This document shows positions 56,210 through 64,000 of a DNA stretch of 64,000 nt, piece by piece; the stretch's first letter is position 1, and every line of letters starts with the position of its first letter. The notes beneath the pieces were generated by a model. The model did no database searches and was not told where the DNA came from. It worked only from the letters and a program-made list of their open reading frames with translations. Location of the stretch: assembly GCA_043228905.1 (NCBI GenBank), contig JBHGNT010000005.1:22444001-22508000 (forward strand), given 5' to 3'. The position numbers were made by a program, and so were the translations under genes. Source of the stretch: Azolla caroliniana (taxonomy: Eukaryota; Polypodiophyta).

Positions 56210-56553
56210 TCGGGTGTAGCTCATCCCGATGTCGGACTACGGAGTGCATCTGACAGCTTTCACAAGTCGTTACGAACCGATGCACGTCCCGGTACAACCC
56301 CGGCCACCAGTACTTCTCCTTCAGCTTCTCGAATGTGGCCCACGTTCCGCGGTGTCCGGCCCAGGGACTCTCGTGAAATGACGCCAGTAGTTTCCCTTGT
56401 TCTTCTTTCTTTGCCACTACTCGGAGTGGGATGCCGTTTCTCTTCTTTGGGTGCCTCCATATGCACCCCTCCCGCAGGAAGAATTGGTACGCCTTCTTCC
56501 GTACCCGGCTCACCTCCTCTCTCGTCCATGCTGTGTCCGGCATCATCATCCAT
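56210..56553 (-). pseudogene. Gy2 integrase zinc (H2C2) domain
   Basis: Frame 55878-56549 contains LLASFHESPWAGHRGTWATF and FVTTCESCQMHSVV, i.e. the HHCC zinc-binding domain of retroviral-type integrases, complete. Core residues (DDE) do not follow; after PAVHFKWI the frame enters unrelated repeat sequence. Confidence 0.85.
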
Positions 56554-56638
56554 AGGAACCTCCCGATTTGGAGCTACTCCCTGTCGTACCTGCTTTCGTC
56601 AAATTCGTTAAGCGCCGGAGTGTCCCTTTTCCTCGTCG

Positions 56639-58444
56639 TTACATTAGCCGACCTGAAGAAATCCTCGCCGACTTCTTCGTCATCTGAAACCATGCCGTCT
56701 TCGTCGTTGAACCTTGCTCTCGAAAGCATGTCGACCATGGTGTTGTCCTTTCCGGAGATGTGCCATCCTTGTCATCCTTGACTGCCGAAACGATACCCCA
56801 AAGCTCGCTCTTAACTTGGGTGTATCCTCGCTGCCGCTCGCTCAATACCTTCGCCCCGAACCGGATCGGGAATCGTACACTGTCCTTGTCCTCCTAACTG
56901 ATTACCCACCCGATCCCGGTCGGGCTCGTGTCCACCGTCACGCAGATGGGAACACCCTTGCCGTAAACCGCTTTACGGAGGGCCGACGCTACCGTAAGCA
57001 CCTCCTTTAGTCTCCGGATCGACTCCGTTTGCTCCGTCCTCCGCTCGAACCCATGCCCTTTCTTCAATAGCCCGTAGAGAGGCTCCACAACATGCGCGTA
57101 GTGCAGAATCCAGATGTGGTAGAACGCGCATGCTCCCAAGAATCTGCGGACGTCCGTGACCGACCCGCAATCGTCCCTCATCGCTGAGATGGCCTCCACC
57201 TTTGCCGGAGACGGTTTCCTACCATAGGGCCCGCATAGGTGTCCGACCACTAAGATCTTCGACTGCCCGAATGCCGATTTTTCTCCGGAGAAGGTGAGTC
57301 GTGCATTTTTGAGCTTCTGCAGCACCTTCTCGCAGTCGTTGATGTGGTTCACGACGAACCTCCGGCATCCGTCTGGCCCGATAGTCTCGTCCGCGTCATC
57401 CACCGGACACCCCTTTATCGAGATGTCGTCCAAGAATGGCATGGTGATGTCCGGGATGCAGTCCCTGAGCACCTTGTTCATTGCGTTCACCATATGCGCC
57501 ACCGAATTTGTCCCTCCTTGTGGTAGGGTACACATTCGTACCAGGCCGAGAGGAGTTCGCATCGTCGTGATATACCTGCTCTCCACGACTACCTAGAACT
57601 GGTCGTACCCCGAGTATAAGTCACCAACCGAATAGATCGACCTTCCAGCGAAGGCCTCCGCGAACTCGTCTATGGTCGGTCCGATTCCTGCATTACGGAT
57701 GGTCACCCTGTTGACCGGTTGCAGGTCCTGAATGAAGCGCAACATGCCGTTCTTCTTCGGCACCGTAAACCACCGATTCAAATACGGGGCACTCGACGGT
57801 TCAAGGATGCCCATCTCCACCTTCTGCTTCAGAAGCTCCATCAACTTCGGGATGTGAGCCCTCGGCACCGGAATCGGTTTGAGATTCCACGGTACATGCG
57901 GTACCGTGAAGATCACCATCAGTTCGACGATCATCGAGTCCACGCACTCGATCTCCTCCGGCGAGAACGCGAAGGCTTTCCCATGCCTTCCGAGCATTCT
58001 CCGAAACCTGTCCTCCTTCGCCGGCAGTAGAAAGCCACCCCCACTGACCTTGAGCTCCCGTAGCGTTATGTCGGTGAACCGGTGCCCTAAACTGGGGTCC
58101 GACGCGACCCCTTTTATCCGCTCCCCGCTGGCCTCCGGCAAGGGTGCCGCGACCGGCCTCACCTTTTGGTCCACAGTCTTGTACTTTGTATCTACGCGGG
58201 CCGTCTGATCCGACCCGATCCTTTCCTCGAAGTCCGCGATGACTTCGTACATTCCCATCAAACCTACTGGAACGGTCCGGTCTTCTCTAAGGTCTTCACC
58301 GATCACCTTTCGCAACTCACCCAAGGTGTCGTCAAAAGAGACCGCCTCCACGGCGTCGCTGATGTCTTCGTCGGGGAAGAGGACTCCGCATCCCCTGAGC
58401 CACTCCTCCGCTCGCTTCCTTTCCCAGCCGTTGACGCCGGCCAT
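56639..58444 (-). pseudogene. Gy2 reverse transcriptase and RNase H
   Basis: 58444-57593 includes MGILEPSSAPYLNRWFTVPK and GDLYSGYDQF. After one in-frame TAG the same frame continues (57586-56894) with MRTPLGLVRMCTLPQGGTNS, MPFLDDISIKG (FLDD in the place of the usual YxDD), SGEKSAFGQSKILVVGHLCG and VRRFLGACAFYHIWI. RNase H follows: VTVDTSPTGIGWVIS, then after a shift QRGYTQVKSELWGI. Apart from the TAG and one frameshift the domain is whole. Wording differs from the Tekay, CRM, Reina, Athila and Tat lineages as I know them. Confidence 0.88.
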
Positions 58445-58572
58445 AGTACAACCTCCGTTGTTGGAGAACCAAAATTTCCTACCTATGGTATAGGTCTTCT
58501 TCCGTACTGTACATTTGTGAGGTTTTTCCCGGGTGTCCGGACTATCGTGGCCCCATGCCTTGATAGCCCTCT

Positions 58573-59529
58573 TTAAAAATCCCCTCGGGTTTCGCCGCCG
58601 AGGGCCTCGCAGTTACGCTCATGGTTTGGTCGCACCGTCAGAAACTGGACTGAGTGACGCCCGTCCTGGCTCTTGACTCTTGCATAGGCCGAACCGTTGT
58701 CCAGCACCTTGATCTCCATCCGTGCCGCCGTGATGTACAGCTCTCCTAGTATAACCGGATGCGAGGATGTGTCCTGCACGAAGAAGGGCTGGTCGATCTC
58801 GACATCGCCAATTTTCACCCGTATGTTAGGACAGGCTCCATGTAGTTCTTCCGTGGCACGCGTCGCTGACCGTATTTTCCAGCCATGCTTGGTGTTGATC
58901 GACCATTTACCCTTCTTGTAGAAATCCATGGACATCAGGTTGATTTCGGATCCATGGTCTACCAACGCCACCACCGGTTCCGGAACGTTGCCGATCCGTA
59001 CAGGGGTTTCCGTAGTTTCCCTGGCCCAATGCGGCTTCGTGTAGTGGCTTTCCGCCAACTCATCTTCTAGGGCCGCGTCTTCCAAGTGCGTGGTCCGCAC
59101 CTCCACCGGCTTCTCCGGTTCCGGCTCCGTCGAGAGCCTCTTCCGCTTCACCAAGTCTACGATGGAGTCGTGGAACTCCCTCTTGGCGATTCCCAGCACC
59201 TCCCGCAACGACAACTCCACTTTACTGTCGAGGATACGTTCCTCCAGGACCTTTCGTAGGTCTGTGGTCCTTTCGATTTCGGTGCTCAACCGAAACCCCG
59301 TCCGCTTCTTTCCGTCCGGCGCGCCTGGGTTGCCGGCACCGGTCGGTTTCGGTCCAAACCGGGTCTCATACCTCTGCGGGGGATCGACCCCTTCCGGCCT
59401 TTCACCAGAACATTGTAGTTCTGGCAAGTGGCTTCTACGAAGCCCGTTTTCTCTTCGACCGGATCGTCCCAACCGGTGACCTCCTGGACCCTCTGCTCTG
59501 CGCGGTCCGCCTCTTCCTTCTTCAGCCAA
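58573..59529 (-). pseudogene. Gy2 gag-protease region
   Basis: An open 318-codon frame. Its C-terminal half has VVALVDHGSEINLMSMDFYK, equivalent to the retropepsin active-site loop (D-S/T-G-S is usual; here DHGSE), then FFVQDTSSHPVILGELYITA as the second half of the protease. An upstream stretch with paired Glu/Arg residues is likely linker. The frame closes at 58573 and the RT frame opens in another register, so two ORFs or a frameshift are implied. Confidence 0.75.
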
Positions 59530-60428
59530 ACTCCAGAGAGGCCTTCCAGCACTAGCGGCCAGAATCCGGAGTCCTTCGCCTTCCGGGTCTCATCACCCCC
59601 GACCCGAATTCCCGCCGACACTGAGTAGTTAACGACTTAAACGTGCCGTGCGGTGGCCTCTTCCATCAACCTCTTCATTCCGTTGTGCCATATTTAGTTC
59701 TAGGGCTCTCCGGGTCTCGCTCGCGTGCACCCGCCTGTTCTAGAGGTACACCACGTTGGTCCTGAGCGCGTTGGCGAAATCCGCGCAATCCTTCCGAATG
59801 TGACCGATCGCGTCACACCACATGCATCGCTGCCCAGCCGGCGGCCCCCGGTCGCGAGGTTGTTCGCCACTGTCTCTCTGGGCGTGTGATATTTGCAGGT
59901 CACGCACCATCTGTGTCAGCTCCTCCAGAGCCGCATCTTCGGATGGGCCTTTGACCAGTCCTTCGATGCCGACCCCGACTCTGGCCAGATTGGGGTCTCT
60001 TCCTTCCTACCGGCCGGCACCGATACTGGCTACTCGAGCCTCCTCCCCGGGACCGGCCCTCACCCCGACGAGTTTCCATCGCTCCAATCGCGTTGTTTGT
60101 CGAAACGGCTGGAGACCCGTTTTACCACAGCCCAGTCTGTCGTGAGCCCTTCGTCCGTTTCCAATAGGGGACCCATCTTTTCCCTGTCGAGCGCGTTTCG
60201 AGCACCGTCCGGTCCAGCGTCGACAACCGCGCGAACCGTTTTTCGAACTCCTGGAGGAGCATTGATGTGTTCCTCCCTTTTCCGGGGCTTTCCACCCACG
60301 CCATGAAGTCCCGCCTCGACAGCCGAAGCGAGTCGTCAAACCCGTACTTCTCGAGGAGCTACAACTTGAACTCCTCCCAAGTCTGGCATCGGGCCAGCAC
60401 CTCGAGCACCTCCGCATGGATGCTCGGC
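59530..60428 (-). pseudogene. Gy2 gag, C-terminal part with zinc knuckle
   Basis: 60300-60417 reads LRLSRRDFMAWVES after a TWEEFK motif, then helices to about 60060, typical of Retrotrans_gag. At 59786-59830 the - strand encodes CMWCDAIGHIRKDC, a CCHC knuckle. A frameshift near 60200 and stops near 60360 and 59740 inactivate it. It continues, across the solo LTR, from 61175. Confidence 0.75.
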
Positions 60429-61174
60429 TGTTGGGAGATAGGTCCCTCCGGATGGGAAGGGTGAAGAACAGTGCCGACGAACAATCTTGGTAGAGGCCGA
60501 TAGGCCGAGGCCGAAACCGGATGAGGAGTACCCGGCTACGGAGAGCCGGATGGTGCAGGCCCGGTGTGAACCAGATGAGGAGTACACGGCTACGGAGAGC
60601 CGGATGGTACAGAACCGGTGTGAACCGGATGAGGAATACCCGACTACGGAGAGCCGGATGGTGTAGAACCGGATGAGGTGCACCCGGCTACGGAGAGCCG
60701 GATGACGCAGACCTGGTGCGAACCGGAGGAAGAGACATATTCGTAAATATGTCTCTGAGAGCCCATCGAGGCTATATTTGTAAATAGCCGAAAAGTCATA
60801 TTAGTATAAATATGACTTAGGGCAAACCTTTTGTAGTGGTTGTCATTTTCTGTTTTGCACGAGATTAGTGTGCGTAACTGTACAGAGTGAGAGAGAGAGA
60901 AAGAGGTCGTTACCTCTGTTGTAACCGCCGCCTGTGGCGAAGATTGTGAGCTCGAGGTTGGTGCCTCAGTGAACTCACTGTTGTATATTCCTACATAGTG
61001 ACAGTTTGCAGCCTGTGGGCTGCCGTGGTTTTTCCCCTAGTTTGGGGTTTTCCACGTAAACCTCCTGTGTATTCTCTCCTTCTTCTTGTCGTGTTTTATT
61101 TCCCGTTTTCTGTGTATCATTCTAAGCTCGGTTGTGGCCGAGCGTTGTGCATAAGGAGCGTTGTGTTCCCGTCA
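60429..61174 (+). repeat. Co5 solo LTR inserted in Gy2 gag
   Basis: 746 bp from TGTTGGGAGATAGG to GTTCCCGTCA. Flanks are tcggc (60424-60428) and ccggc (61175-61179). Removing the LTR and one flank restores an open gag reading across the site. Near the start are four 'atgagg.gtacccggctacggagagccgga' units at 60521, 60575, 60629 and 60673 (54, 54 and 44 bp apart). 'gggttttccacgtaaacctc' near the 3' end is typical of copia LTRs and suggests + orientation. The same family forms 1-303. Confidence 0.88.
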
Positions 61175-61433
61175 CCGGCGTCACCACCCGAGGGAATCCG
61201 GACAGCCGCTTGTCCACCGGGATATCCCTCATGATCATTTCGGCCCGATAAGCCTCCAAATAACTTGTGGCGTCTTTCCCTCCGAACCAGCCTATAGAGC
61301 TGACAATCGATTCAATGGCTCTGTCGAGGGTTCCCGTCCCCTCATGAGCGCTTACCAGCCGGTCGACGGCTACCGCCATTGCCTCTGCTAGCTCCAATCC
61401 CCTCATCTTTCGACTCCTTTGCCACTGGTTCAC
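61175..61433 (-). pseudogene. Gy2 gag N-terminus
   Basis: Begins within about 25 bases of the primer site: MRGLELAEAMAVAVDRLVSA, then FGGKDATSYLEAYRAEM and LSGFPRVV, an N-terminal Gypsy gag. Cut by the solo LTR at 61174. The short distance to the primer site means almost no leader, unusual for plant Gypsy elements. Confidence 0.75.
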
Positions 61434-61446
61434 GTCGGGTTCACCA
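61429..61446 (-). other. Gy2 primer-binding site
   Basis: TGGTGAACCCGACGTGAA on the - strand, four bases inside LTR E, identical to the Gy3 sites. Confidence 0.8.
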
Positions 61447-61450
61447 AATA

Positions 61451-62102
61451 TGTCGCGTTGTTACGCGTGTGCGCGCAGAAGGGGGCGGGACCACGGGGGT
61501 CTTGGACCGAGGAGCGAGAGAGAGAGAGGGAGAGAGCGAGCGAGAGATTCGCAGACACACGCAGAAGCGAGAAGGAGAGATATAGAACGGAACACTTGAT
61601 TACAATAACAAGAGATTACAAACTCCGACGGTTATAGCCGGCAAGGCGGCGATGGGCCCGACACGGGGACCCTACTCACGCACACAGACGGAACACACTG
61701 GACCCAGAGAAACGCAAAAGGAAAAGCCTCTGCTGGCAGCGCATGGGCTACCCACGAAGCAGAGGCGTCGAACTCCCCGCACCCACAGAGAATGATGGTC
61801 GGAGGAGGAGAGAGAGTTCGGCCCTCGGTCCTGCAGCACTTCGTCCTCCTTAACGCGCGATATCCCCTTTCTCTTCCTTCTCTCCTCTCCTTAAATAGCT
61901 CCCAAAAAGGGGTGCCCCTTTCCCTAGTCAAATTGCTTTATTCCCTATCCCTTCTGACACAGATATGCACTACTTAGTATTTACATCAGTTGATCCATTT
62001 ATGAATCAATATCAAAATATCAATTCATGCGTCCATCTGTGTAAGAGCCGGTTCATGAGCCTTTTTGCCCGAATCCGCCTATGGCCGGTTTTCTTCACGA
62101 CA
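61451..62102 (-). repeat. Gy2 LTR E (5' LTR)
   Basis: 652 bp; the + strand starts TGTCGCGTTGTTACGCG and ends TTCTTCACGACA. It matches the ends of LTR D. A TATA-like element (ggagctatttaagg on the - strand) lies near 61885-61898. Its outer flank (62103 on) is Gy3 interior, showing that Gy2 inserted into Gy3. Confidence 0.85.
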
Positions 62103-62579
62103 GCAAATTCCTCCACAAGTTGAAAGGGTAACTTGTTCCACACCTTCCCTATAATGGCACCATCGTACCAAACCCGGACCCCTACATGGCCTCATCCTTA
62201 TTCCGCATCCGTTGAGAAGGGGACTTCCTTCTCGACCTCTATTTGCCTCCTCGACCATCCATGCCTGTGCATCTTCGATAACTCCCTCGAAGGACCCCGA
62301 ATTGTGACCTTCTTGAAGCTCTTTGTCCTCTTCATGCTTATACGACCACCATCACCCGACAAACACTTTAGCCTCGTTGCCTCCCATACATCCGAGTATC
62401 GTGAGCTTAACATTTTTGGGACCCCATCCCCACTCCAATGGTCGACTTCTTCGACCACACTCTCAACGGCTTCCAAACCGTTTCTCGTCCACCCTTCTTT
62501 CGTGTATGTTCATCATCACCTTCGACATTGCCTTTGCCATGAAGCCTTCTTCATCCACCTCCATTCTCCCTTGCCGCCT
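62103..62579 (-). mobile_element. Gy3 5' interior of the - strand copy
   Basis: The reverse complement matches 47110-47590, including the 'caacttgtggaggaat' point at which Gy2 LTR E interrupts it. Same gag-like remnant with different stops. Confidence 0.8.
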
Positions 62580-62597
62580 TTCACGTCGGGTTCACCA
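62580..62597 (-). other. Gy3 primer-binding site (- strand copy)
   Basis: The - strand TGGTGAACCCGACGTGAA, four bases from LTR C. Confidence 0.8.
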
Positions 62598-62601
62598 AAG
62601 A

Positions 62602-63610
62602 TGTCACGGTATTCCGCGGGTACGTGTAGGATCTTAGGCGGGACCGCGGGGGTCTTGGACTAGGGAGACGGATGGTGGAGTCCTTAAGCTTTGTAGGCTT
62701 CGGTTCGGAACCGGCTTCCGGCTCCAACGAATGTAGGGTTTCACAAAAGGGCGGTTCACCACGAATAAGGACACAACTCAAATACGTTACAAGGAAGATA
62801 GATATACGCTAACATGAATATATATTACAATAGCTTTACAACAAGACGGGTTACATGCCCCGAATCCGGTGGCTATTACAAAACAATCAGCTAATACATC
62901 AAGACACGAATGGGAACCGACGAAGGCGAGTCAAGTGGCCTGCCGGAACCGCAACATCCACCGTTGGTCACACCCCGAAGACGATGGAGTGTTCCCGTGC
63001 CACTTCGTCCTCCCTTCTTGAACCGGCCGCCATGCAAAACGCTCTCCATCGAGGAAAGGAAACCGAACCTCCAAGTGCCGCCAACGGAGTGCCGAAGAGC
63101 CGCCATTGTAGAAACCCCAAACAAAAACACTAACGCGACCAAGAAGAAGGTAAACCCCAAAACCCCAAGCTCATGAAACCTAGATCACATAAAGAAACCC
63201 GAAACCCTAAATCCCCCATGATCTCTCACAAGATGAAGTAATAAATCTCCACTCAAGAAGAAGGAGTCAAACTCATAAGACAAAGAAGAAGGAAACCCAA
63301 AATGAAACCCTATACGAAATAGGGTGAAAAGACCAAAGTACAAACCCTAAGGGAATAAGAGAAAGATGAAGACCAAGAACTACCAAACCCTAAATCCAAC
63401 GGTATATACCCTCCTAACTCAAAATGGGCTACTCCTTTACAAGGGACCCCTCCCTCCTTTTATTGTCCGAGGGGAGGGCATTACAATGTGGGACAAATAC
63501 GCCCCCTTATTCTATACACCGTTTTCCTACTATAGATGTGCACATGTTGCACATCACCAACTTGCCCATTCCGCCCCGGTTTCACACTATAGCCGGAAAT
63601 CTTAACGACA
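62602..63610 (-). repeat. Gy3 LTR C (5' LTR of the - strand copy)
   Basis: 1009 bp; the + strand starts TGTCACGGTATTCC and ends ATCTTAACGACA. Compared with A and B, its TATA box is altered (ccttttattgtcc, about 63456). Flanked outside by acgt. Confidence 0.88.
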
Positions 63611-64000
63611 ACGTATTCGGAGAACAACGACGACACCCGGAAAGAGCCTACGACAGGCGAGCGTGGAACGAAGGAAGTCGGTACGAGGTGTTCGGGGTGA
63701 GGAGAAGGTCTAGCCGGAGATGGAACACACGCGGTACGCAAGGAGCGGCATCCGGCGAGCAATCGAAGTAACCAAGGGTCTAACCGGAGGACATGCATGG
63801 CAAGCAAAGGAAGAGAGACCGGATCGGCAATGGTGTTCGGGAGGGCCGATCGAAGAAAAAGGTGCGTGCGGCGGACGTGATGGATCGGATGGGGCCGACG
63901 GGTCGGGGCTGGTAAGGAGCCGGCAAGACGGATAGGCGTCGGCAAGGAACCGGCAAGACGATCGGGTGTCGGGAAGGTGAAGAACCCGGTTGATTACCAT
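63611..64000 (+). mobile_element. Gy3 3' interior of the outer + strand copy, running off the window
   Basis: 'acgtattcggagaacaacg' and 'tggatcggatggggccgacg' match, in + orientation, the stretch that precedes LTR B in the - strand copy (reverse complement of 51860-51960). It therefore continues the + strand Gy3 that was left at 49954. Its 3' LTR should lie beyond 64000. Confidence 0.7.

Larger units (their letters stand above)
56165..62102 (-). mobile_element. Gy2: autonomous-type Gypsy element, truncated in integrase
   Basis: On the - strand: LTR E, primer site, gag with CCHC knuckle, protease, RT, RNase H and the integrase zinc domain. The integrase core and 3' LTR are missing; the text passes into Gy3 repeats at about 56165. 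A solo Co5 LTR splits gag. Coding DNA is strongly GC-rich, unlike the host genes. Confidence 0.85.
50735..63610 (-). mobile_element. Gy3 - strand copy with nested insertions
   Basis: LTR C (5') and LTR B (3') bound 12.9 kb. acgt at 50731-50734 and acgt at 63611-63614 fit a target duplication. True Gy3 interior is limited to 62103-62601, 55540-56165 and 51740-52417. The rest is element Nx (52418-55534) and the truncated Gy2 (about 56165-62102). Confidence 0.75.

Overview
The window is nuclear DNA of a flowering plant. It has genes with many GT-AG introns, copia LTR retrotransposons primed by initiator-tRNA-Met type sites, plant LINEs with the zf-RVT domain, and three genes with clear angiosperm counterparts. 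I cannot name the species. No rRNA or tRNA gene and no CRISPR array was seen. All three host genes are on the + strand in AT-rich DNA: PEX14 (peroxisomal import docking protein, 2402-17335), a clade-D-like PP2C phosphatase (28114-29641), and a plastid HAD-family protein resembling the riboflavin-pathway phosphatase PyrP2 (33660-38702). They do not form an obvious pathway.

Layout. 1-1454: an LTR of copia family Co5 cut by the window edge, then the gag, primer site and 5' LTR of a second copia, Co1 (- strand). 1455-17335: PEX14. Its third intron is 8.25 kb because a 7.7-kb antisense copia, Co2 (5258-12932), sits in it; Co2 itself carries LINE insertions. 17336-26100: AT-rich intergenic DNA with repeats and a deleted LINE. 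26100-29910: PP2C with a CT-rich leader, a degenerate array of units of about 58 bp upstream of the ATG, and a perfect hairpin at the poly(A) signal. 30350-33355: tandem duplication and three LINE fragments, several of them bordered by (GA)n. 33355-38702: PyrP2-like gene with a duplicated 5' flank. 39564-42105: a rearranged LINE (inverted duplication) and a LINE 3' end. 42130-42520: copia fragment Co3. 42530-45420: gag and protease of a Gypsy element, Gy1 (- strand).

46089-64000 is GC-rich and almost entirely nested LTR elements. I read it as follows. A non-autonomous element Gy3 on the + strand (5' LTR 'A' 46089-47087, interior to 49954) resumes at 63611 and leaves the window. Into it went a solo LTR of an autonomous Gypsy family Gy2 (LTR 'D', 49955-50730). 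Beside that lies a - strand Gy3 copy (LTR 'B' 50735-51739, LTR 'C' 62602-63610). That copy holds (i) a complete 3.1-kb LTR element, Nx, with intact target duplication (52418-55534), which carries a truncated copia Co4, and (ii) the 5' LTR ('E') and gag-pol of Gy2 (about 56165-62102), cut off inside integrase. The Gy2 gag is split by a solo Co5 LTR (60429-61174).

Gy2 and Gy3 share LTR termini and the primer-binding site, which suggests an autonomous/parasite pair. Gy2 pol has an FLDD reverse-transcriptase active site and a DHGS-type protease motif unlike the plant Gypsy clades I know. With its high GC content, this is the most unusual content of the window.
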